From the NCBI RefSeq assembly GCF_947500065.1, contig NZ_CANMQT010000002.1, positions 744,001-808,000 of the forward strand: 64,000 bases of DNA. The letters run 5' to 3'. Origin of the DNA: an uncultured Aquimarina sp. (lineage in GTDB: Bacteria; Bacteroidota; Bacteroidia; Flavobacteriales; Flavobacteriaceae). The translations under genes and the position numbers were made by a program. Within the stretch, counting starts at the first letter, position 1, and every line of letters begins with the position of its first letter. Positions 1-6,955 of the stretch are shown piece after piece. The notes beneath the pieces were generated by a model. The model ran no database searches, was not told the origin of the DNA, and worked only from the letters and a program-made list of their open reading frames with translations.

Positions 1-411
1 TTAGATTTCATCACATATTTAAAACCAAAAATCCCAAATCATTTACAATTTCTTCTAACAGATTGGTTTAAAGAAATTACCTTATATGAGTATCGCATAA
101 AAAAGGCTACTTATACAACCTTAGATACAGGGAACTATGAAGTAAACATATCCATCAATGCCTCAAAAATAAAAATTGATAGTCTGGGTAAAGAACATAA
201 AGTCAATCCATATAACTGGGTAGATATAGGTTTGTTTTCTGAAGATAATAACAAGCTTTTAATTTCTAAACGCGTTTTGATTGATCAAGAAGAAATGAAC
301 TTTACTTTTGAAGTAGATCAGCTTCCTGTTGAAGCAGTAATAGACCCTAAGAGGTTATTAATTGAGCTAAATATTGATGATAATACATATCAGATAGAAG
401 AAAGCAACTAA
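1..411 (+). CDS. C-terminal part of a membrane-associated protein, possibly an ABC permease / M1 aminopeptidase fusion (partial)
   Basis: An open frame runs from the first base to a TAA at 409-411, giving 136 residues with no start inside the window. The end of the protein is rich in beta-strand-like alternation, with DWFKEITLYEY near the left edge and IDPKRLLIELNIDDN near the end. Such a tail (IDP..LLI....DDN) closes the large Bacteroidota proteins that fuse an ABC-2 permease to an M1-like peptidase. That family assignment comes from memory of the tail only and is uncertain; the catalytic part lies outside the window. A hairpin follows the stop. Confidence 0.5.
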   Translation, partial: LDFITYLKPKIPNHLQFLLTDWFKEITLYEYRIKKATYTTLDTGNYEVNISINASKIKIDSLGKEHKVNPYNWVDIGLFSEDNNKLLISKRVLIDQEEMNFTFEVDQLPVEAVIDPKRLLIELNIDDNTYQIEESN

Positions 412-477
412 ATTTCTCCATAAGGTATACCCTAATTTAAAAGTAATATACGATGTTCCCGCTCATATAAAAAACCA

Positions 478-521
478 GAAAACCATATGATTGCACTGCT
501 TAGTGCAATCATGTGGTTTTT
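478..521 (+). terminator. Hairpin terminator after the partial first gene
   Basis: A near-perfect inverted repeat (arms ATGATTGCACT and AGTGCAATCAT, extended by AAACCA and TGGTTT with one mismatch) has a four-base loop and is followed by a T-rich tail. It lies between the first gene and the convergent prolyl oligopeptidase, so it may act in both directions. Confidence 0.75.
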
Positions 522-634
522 AAGAGAAGATTCTATACATAATGATTTAAATACCATCAAAGCTTAATTTTTTTTTAAAATAAGCCTTATTGGTATGTAT
601 AAAATAATTAATCAGGTATTAAACCCGTTTTATA

Positions 635-2806
635 CTATTCAGGCTGATAATCCGGATGTCCGGTCTGCCATAATAAAAAGGTCATCACTTTTGCGAGTTC
701 TTTTTCTCTTTTATCTGGTGCAGTTTCAAAACCATGTCCGCCTTCAAAATCTGTATCAAATAAAATCAGGTTATCAGCATGACCTTCATTTACAATTTTT
801 GCAGCAAATTTAGCGGGTTGAGACGGAGATACTCGAGAGTCCTTCATCCCCGCTGTAAGATACAATGATGGATATTGAACCTCATTTTTAATATGATGGT
901 AGGCATCCATTGCTAATAAGCCCATGAATTCAATAGAATCTTTTACGGTTCCATATTCTTTTGTATTGCTCTTCCCATTAGGACCAAATTCACGACGCAA
1001 AGTGTTTAATATACCTGCTCTGATAAATGCAGTTTTAAAAAGATCCGGTCTTTCTGTAATGGCACGGCCAATAGTAACTCCTCCAGCGCTGGCTCCCCAT
1101 AATGCTGTTTTATTGTTAGTCGTATATTTTTTATCGATTAAGAATTCAGTACACGCGATTAAGTCTTTCCAGGAATTAGGTTTGGTTGTTTTATATCCTC
1201 CTAAATGCCAATCGTTTCCTTTTTCTCCACCTCCACGCACATGTGCCGTGACATAGATCCCACCTTCTTGGAGCCAGTATAATAAATAATCATATAGATA
1301 AGGAGAGTTAGACCATTTATAAGCCCCATAGGCATTGATTAGCATTCGATTTTGCCCGTTCAATTGGGTTCTTTTTTTATAGATAATTGATAGAGGGACC
1401 ATCACTCCATCGTGAGAAGGCACTTCTATTTCTTCGACAATGACATCATCTAAGAAATCATACTTGGTTATCGGTGCCAGGTTTCTGGAAGTAAATTCGT
1501 TCTTATTTAGATCAAACAAATAGGTTTCTTTATAATTAGTCCATCCTTCGATAGTCATCCATATAGCAGCGTATTCTTTTCCTTTAGAAGATATGTTGAT
1601 ATGTCCAGAGGCTCTAGGAAGCACTATTTCTCTATTTTCTTTATCGGTATGGCCTTGAAAATACAATTTGGCTTCAACCCCATTTTTAGTTTTAACAACA
1701 TAAATACCATCACTTGTTACTGCAAAATCTGAGATGACCATGTCCTTGGTTTCATCCACCAATACTTCAGGATTATTAAAATCCGGGCTACTTAGATCCG
1801 TTTTACAGATTTTAAAATTAGAAGCGTCTTTTGAGGTACGATAATAAAAATCATTGCCAAACAGGAAAAATTGACGAATCTTATCTTCCTTCCCATAAAG
1901 TTTTTTCCAGCTTAACTTTTCATCAGATAGATTTTCAATTTTTTTATAATAGGTATCTCGATATGAGCTTACATTAGCAATAGCTAAAAGAACAAAAGGG
2001 TTATTTTTATTCGTAAAATAAGTGATGGGAGAATCTCCAGAGTTTATTTTTTCAGAGAAAAAAACCTCTTGATCTTTGGATTTTTTATTTAAACGATATG
2101 TTTTTATTTTTCGATTTAAACCATAATTTTCATTTTTTGGATCAATAACAGGAGTATGCGTATATATAAAGCCATTATTGTCTGGCAACCATTCTATACC
2201 TCCTAAACTGTTAGGTAATGCGTTTTTTGCTACACCAGAAATTATTTTTTTTGAAGCGATATCCAACACCACAAGTTCTGAATACTCTTCATCGTTTTTG
2301 GTCAAGCCAATTACCAATTTTTTTAAGTCCCAACTGGGTTGGATATAATTGATCACATACGATTGAGAAGAAGAAGAAGAAGAAGAAGATTGATAGGCTG
2401 CCGGATCGTATAACAGTTCTTCTACATCAGAAAATGTATTTCTTTTATATAGTTTCGCTATTTTTTCAATGGGTAATCGCTTTAGGTAAAAGTATTGATC
2501 CTGATCAGTTATTTTTATTTTGGAGATAAATGATTGCTCTTTTTTCTTATGGCTCTTAATAGCATTAAAAATGGTATCAAAACCAGGGTTTGCGGCAAAA
2601 GCTAGGTCAGCTACTTTTTTTTGATCTTTTAACCAGCTGATGGTTGTAGAATCCTCTAGGTTTTCGAGCCATCGATAAGGATCTTCAATTTTTTCACCAA
2701 AATAAGTATCCACCACTTGGGACATTTTCAAAGTATTTGCTTTTTCTGTTTGTTTACATTGGGTAGTAAGAATCAAAAGTATGAGTAGCCCTAATTTAGT
2801 TTTCAT
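635..2806 (-). CDS. Prolyl oligopeptidase family serine peptidase (S9A), lipoprotein
   Basis: Secreted peptidase that should cut after proline in short peptides. The start gives a lipoprotein signal with lipobox LTTQC (Cys17), so it is probably anchored on the outside of a membrane. The N-terminal half is a beta-propeller; EDPYRWLENLED near residues 41-52 is the usual entry motif. The C-terminal alpha/beta-hydrolase domain has Ser573 in GASAGG, Asp656 in KDSRV and His691 in GGHGF. GASAGG replaces the usual GGSNGG but keeps the nucleophile. Residues 140-147 are a run of eight serines encoded by a TCT-type microsatellite. Its upstream neighbour on the same strand is a GG-leader peptide gene, separated by a hairpin. 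Prolyl oligopeptidases act as leader peptidases in some class III lanthipeptide pathways (FlaP type), so a maturation role is possible but inferred. Confidence 0.9.
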   Translation of the reverse strand: MKTKLGLLILLILTTQCKQTEKANTLKMSQVVDTYFGEKIEDPYRWLENLEDSTTISWLKDQKKVADLAFAANPGFDTIFNAIKSHKKKEQSFISKIKITDQDQYFYLKRLPIEKIAKLYKRNTFSDVEELLYDPAAYQSSSSSSSSQSYVINYIQPSWDLKKLVIGLTKNDEEYSELVVLDIASKKIISGVAKNALPNSLGGIEWLPDNNGFIYTHTPVIDPKNENYGLNRKIKTYRLNKKSKDQEVFFSEKINSGDSPITYFTNKNNPFVLLAIANVSSYRDTYYKKIENLSDEKLSWKKLYGKEDKIRQFFLFGNDFYYRTSKDASNFKICKTDLSSPDFNNPEVLVDETKDMVISDFAVTSDGIYVVKTKNGVEAKLYFQGHTDKENREIVLPRASGHINISSKGKEYAAIWMTIEGWTNYKETYLFDLNKNEFTSRNLAPITKYDFLDDVIVEEIEVPSHDGVMVPLSIIYKKRTQLNGQNRMLINAYGAYKWSNSPYLYDYLLYWLQEGGIYVTAHVRGGGEKGNDWHLGGYKTTKPNSWKDLIACTEFLIDKKYTTNNKTALWGASAGGVTIGRAITERPDLFKTAFIRAGILNTLRREFGPNGKSNTKEYGTVKDSIEFMGLLAMDAYHHIKNEVQYPSLYLTAGMKDSRVSPSQPAKFAAKIVNEGHADNLILFDTDFEGGHGFETAPDKREKELAKVMTFLLWQTGHPDYQPE

Positions 2807-2822
2807 TAATATGATTAATTAA

Positions 2823-2858
2823 ACACCATTTGTTTACTACTTTGTAAACAAATGGTGT
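2823..2858 (-). terminator. Strong hairpin between precursor peptide and peptidase genes
   Basis: Perfect 15-bp arms (ACACCATTTGTTTAC and its complement) flank a six-base loop. On the minus strand it lies between the peptide gene and the prolyl oligopeptidase, where it could end most transcripts and leave some readthrough. No long T tract follows. Confidence 0.65.
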
Positions 2859-2873
2859 ATGTATAAATTATGA

Positions 2874-3026
2874 TTATGCCATCTGTTTAGTTTGAGTATC
2901 TGATGAATTATCATCATCATCATCATCATCCATATAATAACTAGTACCACCAACAATGGATCTTAAATTATTTAGTTTGGTGATTTTAATCTTGTGTAAT
3001 TGCAGTTTGTTGCTCTCTTTTTTCAT
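2874..3026 (-). CDS. GG-leader natural-product precursor with poly-Asp core
   Basis: A 50-residue peptide. Residues 1-27 form a basic leader (LQLHKIKITKLNNLRSIVGG ends at Gly26-Gly27) that resembles the Bacteroidota GG-leader families (TIGR04149-like or class I lanthipeptide leaders). The predicted core of 23 residues begins TSYYM, contains seven consecutive aspartates (33-39, a GAT trinucleotide repeat) and ends in a Ser/Thr-rich tail. It has no cysteine, so it cannot form a lanthionine. The ATG at 3026 was chosen because the leader pattern begins there; an upstream in-frame extension to 3164 looks non-coding. It is flanked by a TPR-AraC regulator upstream and a prolyl oligopeptidase downstream. 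Confidence 0.7.
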   Translation of the reverse strand: MKKESNKLQLHKIKITKLNNLRSIVGGTSYYMDDDDDDDNSSDTQTKQMA

Positions 3027-3064
3027 TTGTTTAAGTTTTAAAAATTTAATGATTTGTGTAAGCC

Positions 3065-3072
3065 CAAAACTA
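3065..3072 (-). promoter_or_regulatory. Possible -7 box for the GG-leader peptide gene
   Basis: On the minus strand the sequence reads TAGTTTTG, a perfect match to the Bacteroidota -7 consensus TAnnTTTG, 39 bases before the ATG at 3026. A well-spaced -33 box is not obvious, so this is tentative. Confidence 0.35.
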
Positions 3073-3156
3073 CAATTAAAATGAACAAAATAAATCTCAT
3101 TATTGCTTGAATTTATAAATTCAAACCTATTTAAAACTATAAAAAACCTAGATAAA

Positions 3157-4893
3157 TCAACCATTAAGATGCCTATGCAATTGTTTTAAAAAGAAGGATG
3201 GATATATACCTGTTTTCTTATAAAACGCGTTTGAAAAAGACTGTGCCGTATTAAAACCAAACTCATTGGCGATAGCTTTAATGGTATATGATCGTAACTT
3301 TGTATCTTCTTTAAGCTTTGTCACTGCATAATCAATTCTTAAATTATTCATATAGTGTGCAAATGAGGTTTTTCTCTTCGCATTGATAATTTTTGATAAA
3401 TAGGCACTGTTGGTATTCAATTCTTTTGCCAAAGAACTTAATGTATATTGCTTTTGTACAAATTTTTTGGAAGCTTCAAAACGATCTAAACGAGTTAATA
3501 TCGTATTGACTACATCATCAGGAAGGTCAATTGTTTTTTCGTCAGCATCTTTTATATCAATCTCTTTTATAACCGCACCCTTTTCGGGATCCACAATCGT
3601 ATCAGCACTCTTTTCAGAAGTTTGATGGTTGGCCAATAATGCTTTAAAACGGTTTTTGTTTACAACATTTTTCCTCGCAAAATAAATAACGCCAAGTACT
3701 AAGCCTATGGAAAGCAATCCTAAAAAGACACTAGTGTATGTCCCCAAACTTTTTTCTTTCTCAAGTTCCTTAATTAATTTTTCTTTCTCATAGAGTAACT
3801 TAGGTGTGTCATAGTGTTCTACAATTTTTCTACTTAGATTTTGAGGGCGTTTTTTTATGATATTATTGACAGCTAATAATTTTTTAATTATTTCTAATTG
3901 TTTATCCGTATTTCCATCATCCTGATATTTTTTCAATAAAATCTCATAGGCATTTCTCACCTTATAAATCACTTGAGGTTCTTTTTTATAAATAGAATCC
4001 ACCTTGTAAAGATATTGCAATGACTTTGATGTATTATTTAAAGAATCATAAACCTCACTTATATTCAAATATGTAGTGCAAAGAGATTTCTTTTTACTTA
4101 AAATCAAAGAGCTTCCTTTGATTAAGCTATCTAAAGCTTGGGGGTAATTCTTTTTCAACACTTCTGCACTTCCTGATGAAAATAAAAAATAAGGATATAA
4201 AAAATGATCTTCTGTTTTTAAACTAGCATTAATTCCTGTTTTGCTCCAAACTATAGCAGAATCAGGTTTATTTGAAAGAATATAAGCGTTTGAAAGTGCA
4301 TATAATGATTTAAGGTATTGCTCTTTATGATTTTCTTGATTTCCTGTCTTTTCAAAAAACCTCATATTCTTTTTGAAAATCAAAAACGCCTCACCACTTT
4401 CATTAATATTATTCTTAAGCAGCCCGATATAGTGTTTTATCACTAGCTGCTTAAAGTCGTTTTTTTGTTTGCTATAGTATTCATTGGCTTTTAGATAATT
4501 TTCTAATGCGCCATCATGATCTGCGATATAATACAGCTGAATTCCCTTTTGCAGATAGCCTTCTGCTGGATATTTAATATCCTTTACATCTTTAGTGATC
4601 TGTATGATACTATCCGCGTAAGCAACAGCAGTTTCAGAATGTGTAAAAGATTCTGATAAAAAATGATAGGCATCAGCAAGCACTATTACATCATTAGTAG
4701 ACTTAATCGTATCAATATAGGCATTGGCAAGATTTGTCTTTTTAATCTCATCGGATTCCTCCTTAATTTGTTGTTGATTTTGAGAAATCCCCCCCAAAGA
4801 ATCCGTAAAAGTGTCTTGTTGCGCATACATAAACAAGCAAAAAAATGAAAATGTAAGCGAAAACAAAATTTTTATCTCGTTGTTAGTTTTCAA
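3157..4893 (-). CDS. Membrane-bound TPR / AraC-type transcriptional regulator
   Basis: A 578-residue regulator with a signal peptide (residues 1-25, ending FMYAQ), a TPR-like helical region to about residue 380, a transmembrane helix (about 385-405, FLGLLSIGLVLGVIYFA), a linker, and a C-terminal AraC-type helix-turn-helix domain (about 475-575, with NEFGFNTAQSFSNAFYKKTG). This layout places the TPRs in the periplasm and the DNA-binding domain in the cytoplasm, a common Bacteroidota one-component design. The start is a TTG; it was chosen because it supplies the signal peptide. It sits just upstream of the peptide and peptidase genes on the same strand and probably controls them. That target is inferred from position. 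Confidence 0.85.
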   Translation of the reverse strand: MKTNNEIKILFSLTFSFFCLFMYAQQDTFTDSLGGISQNQQQIKEESDEIKKTNLANAYIDTIKSTNDVIVLADAYHFLSESFTHSETAVAYADSIIQITKDVKDIKYPAEGYLQKGIQLYYIADHDGALENYLKANEYYSKQKNDFKQLVIKHYIGLLKNNINESGEAFLIFKKNMRFFEKTGNQENHKEQYLKSLYALSNAYILSNKPDSAIVWSKTGINASLKTEDHFLYPYFLFSSGSAEVLKKNYPQALDSLIKGSSLILSKKKSLCTTYLNISEVYDSLNNTSKSLQYLYKVDSIYKKEPQVIYKVRNAYEILLKKYQDDGNTDKQLEIIKKLLAVNNIIKKRPQNLSRKIVEHYDTPKLLYEKEKLIKELEKEKSLGTYTSVFLGLLSIGLVLGVIYFARKNVVNKNRFKALLANHQTSEKSADTIVDPEKGAVIKEIDIKDADEKTIDLPDDVVNTILTRLDRFEASKKFVQKQYTLSSLAKELNTNSAYLSKIINAKRKTSFAHYMNNLRIDYAVTKLKEDTKLRSYTIKAIANEFGFNTAQSFSNAFYKKTGIYPSFFLKQLHRHLNG

Positions 4894-4999
4894 AGTGATA
4901 TTGAGTTAATTAGATAAAAGCTTAAATACTATGTATGGTAGGATTGCTGCGAAAATACAACTTTTTAATGTTTTTAGAATTAATAGTTTTAAGGAACTT

Positions 5000-5040
5000 T
5001 AAATTTATAAATCTCAGCTCTAAATTTATAAATCTCAGCT
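5000..5040. repeat. Tandem 21-bp direct repeat upstream of the TPR-AraC gene
   Basis: The 20-base unit TAAATTTATAAATCTCAGCT occurs twice with a 21-bp period, about two helical turns. It lies 107 bp upstream of the minus-strand regulator start and could be a tandem operator. Confidence 0.6.
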
Positions 5041-5206
5041 ATGAACATTTGCAATCAAGCATAAATACCCTATAAATTTGGAGTATCAAACAACGTACGA
5101 TTATGTACTTTTAAAACACCGATTAACAATTACCTTTTTCCCAGTTGTTTTAAAATAACATTCCCTACGAACAAATCCTAAAGAGATATTGTATACGTAT
5201 CCCTTG

Positions 5207-5224
5207 CTATATACCTGTATATAG
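5207..5224. promoter_or_regulatory. Perfect 18-bp palindrome, candidate operator
   Basis: CTATATACctGTATATAG has two 8-bp arms and a 2-bp spacer. It lies in the 619-bp gap between the two divergent regulators. The rest of that gap (4894-5512) holds the 21-bp tandem repeat, a tiny open frame at 5305 and a weak hairpin at 5444-5468; no other gene is seen. Confidence 0.35.
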
Positions 5225-5304
5225 TGACCCTGGATAGGTATGTACAAAAAAAACTGTCTACCCGCAGGATACATCAATGTTTATACTATTAAAATCAAAT
5301 AATT

Positions 5305-5373
5305 ATGAATACTGTAATAAACAAAAAACAGCCAATTACGGGAACAGGAGACCGCTATGGTCCAATAGCTTAA
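5305..5373 (+). CDS. Tiny open frame, 22 residues (doubtful)
   Basis: ATG to TAA encodes 22 residues ending GTGDRYGPIA, preceded by the A/T-rich run usual before flavobacterial starts. It lies 140 bp before the AraC-type regulator at 5513. It has no recognised family and may be a chance frame, a leader peptide or a signalling peptide. Confidence 0.2.
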   Translation: MNTVINKKQPITGTGDRYGPIA

Positions 5374-5512
5374 AAAGGGGGCTTACAATAAATCTGATCC
5401 ATATGATCTATACCATTATAGACATTGAATAACTGGATAACGTATGGTAAAAAAAGGGGTATTACCATTAATTCATCACACATTTTTATACACATCATAA
5501 AACGACCTTATC

Positions 5513-6202
5513 ATGGATATTAATAATCAAATCATCGACTGGAATTCGCCGGACATATTAATGCAAATAGCTAATCACATTAAGAATCCGCTGCGATCAA
5601 TCTTAGAAGCTAGCAGTAAAATTGTTGGGCAAAAAAGAGGACAAGATACTACCGACGTAGCACTACAGAATCATAGTACAGAGATTATTATTTCTAACAC
5701 AAAAGAATTGTCTAAACTGATTAATGAAGTGGTAAAAGCGGCACAATCCAAATCTGTAAATGTTGCGGATAAAGAGGTTCCAACAATTTTTAAAATATAT
5801 CAATCAAATACCACTGTACAATCTAAGTGCAAGGTAACAATAGATGCATCGCATATCTCTAAATCAGATCATTCCTGGCTTTTTAATTTTGAAAACCTGG
5901 TTTTTAAGCAAATTAAAAACGGTCAAATGAATCTATATGATTTATCCTTTGCGTTGGCTATAAGTGAAAGGCAATTACATCGCAAAATCAAAAACCTGGT
6001 TGGCTTAACGCCTAATAAATACATTAGGGTGCTGAGACTGTACAAAGCCAAACAACTCATTGATCAATATATCTACGATACCATATCCGAGGTATCCTAT
6101 GAGATCGGATATTTTGATACCCATTATTTTTCCAAACTTTTTTATCAACAGTATGGGACTTCACCAAAAGAATTACTAGCATCAAAAAGATTAATAGAGT
6201 AG
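5513..6202 (+). CDS. AraC-type regulator with a histidine-kinase-like N-terminus
   Basis: A 229-residue protein. The C-terminal ~100 residues are an AraC helix-turn-helix domain (SERQLHRKIKNLVG, then EIGYFDTHYFSKLF and a YGTSPKE end). The N-terminus contains IANHIKNPL (His22), which resembles the H-box of HisKA dimerisation domains, yet no ATP-binding domain follows. It thus looks like a shortened relative of Bacteroidota hybrid two-component proteins. It stands immediately upstream of the exporter operon on the same strand, separated by a terminator and that operon's own promoter, so it is the nearest candidate regulator of the peptide locus. Its ligand and targets are not visible from sequence. 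Confidence 0.8.
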   Translation: MDINNQIIDWNSPDILMQIANHIKNPLRSILEASSKIVGQKRGQDTTDVALQNHSTEIIISNTKELSKLINEVVKAAQSKSVNVADKEVPTIFKIYQSNTTVQSKCKVTIDASHISKSDHSWLFNFENLVFKQIKNGQMNLYDLSFALAISERQLHRKIKNLVGLTPNKYIRVLRLYKAKQLIDQYIYDTISEVSYEIGYFDTHYFSKLFYQQYGTSPKELLASKRLIE

Positions 6203-6264
6203 GCATCAGTATTGTTATTCTCTTTTTTTCTAACAATGTATTTGTGTACTAACTGATGCTTGTG

Positions 6265-6297
6265 GCACACCCAATATTATTGGGTGTGTTTTTTTTA
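6265..6297 (+). terminator. Rho-independent terminator after the AraC-type gene
   Basis: CACACCCAATA and TATTGGGTGTG arms are followed by eight T. It isolates the exporter operon from the regulator. Confidence 0.9.
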
Positions 6298-6342
6298 TAA
6301 ACAGCCTCATAAAAAAACTCTAATTGTCAGTCTCACCAGTAT

Positions 6343-6380
6343 TCTTGTCAGTTTTACATCATTGTTACAAAATATCTTAG
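6343..6380 (+). promoter_or_regulatory. Two-box promoter of the exporter operon
   Basis: TCTTGTCA at 6343 and TATCTTAG at 6373 have the 30-bp start-to-start spacing found at seven other sites in this locus (consensus TTTTGKCA, 22 bp, TATCTTTA). A further TTGTCAG lies upstream at 6324. This is a slightly diverged copy, 59 bp from the A of TATCTTAG's box start to the first ATG. Confidence 0.6.
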
Positions 6381-6431
6381 CATTCAAAAGAAATAGACAT
6401 AAGCACTTAAAACTTAATTAAAGATAAAAGC

Positions 6432-6944
6432 ATGAAAAAAGTACTTTTCTTATTAGGACAACTTAACGACCTGGACATAGAATGGATGATCCAAAATGGT
6501 AGCAAAAAAAGTCTAAAAACCAACGAAGAACTCATTAGTAAAGGCCAGGATATACGTAACATTTATATCATTTTATCTGGAGAATTAGCGATTACTGACG
6601 GAGATCATAAAATTGCCGCTATCGGTCCTGGTGAAATTGTGGGTGAAATGTCTTTTCTAGAATCACGTCCTCCCTCTGTATCTGTTCTTGCAGCAGATGA
6701 AAGTGTGGTTTACAGTATTTCTAGAGACCTAATGAATAAAAAATTAGACTCGGATATGGCGTTTAGATCCAACTTTTATTATTCGCTGGCACTATTTTTA
6801 TCCAATAGACTTCGTAAAACCACTAATAAATTAGGGTACGAATCTCCCGAAGAAGAAGATATAATCGACACCAATGTATTAGATGGAGTAGCCCAGGCTG
6901 GTGCTAGATTTAGTCAAATACTAAACAAGTTCTCTGAGGTATAA
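6432..6944 (+). CDS. Cyclic-nucleotide-binding domain protein without DNA-binding domain
   Basis: A 170-residue Crp/Fnr-type sensor domain. The phosphate-binding cassette is at residues 67-85 (PGEIVGEMSFLESRPPSVSV). Glu72 is kept, but the arginine that normally follows proline in PR(S/T)A is Pro81 here, so cyclic-nucleotide binding may be altered. The protein ends with a short acidic helix region and no helix-turn-helix, so it is unlikely to be a transcription factor. It is the first gene of the exporter operon, which ends with an adenylate cyclase. Small cNMP-binding proteins of this kind are often found next to NHLM exporters. A role as a cytoplasmic switch for the exporter is inferred. Confidence 0.85.
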   Translation: MKKVLFLLGQLNDLDIEWMIQNGSKKSLKTNEELISKGQDIRNIYIILSGELAITDGDHKIAAIGPGEIVGEMSFLESRPPSVSVLAADESVVYSISRDLMNKKLDSDMAFRSNFYYSLALFLSNRLRKTTNKLGYESPEEEDIIDTNVLDGVAQAGARFSQILNKFSEV

Positions 6945-6955
6945 TTTAGAATTTT

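Noticed and set aside
2874..3164. 96-residue version of the poly-Asp peptide starting at 3164
   Set aside because: The extra 46 residues look like translated promoter DNA and run across the possible -7 box; the leader pattern begins at the ATG 3026.
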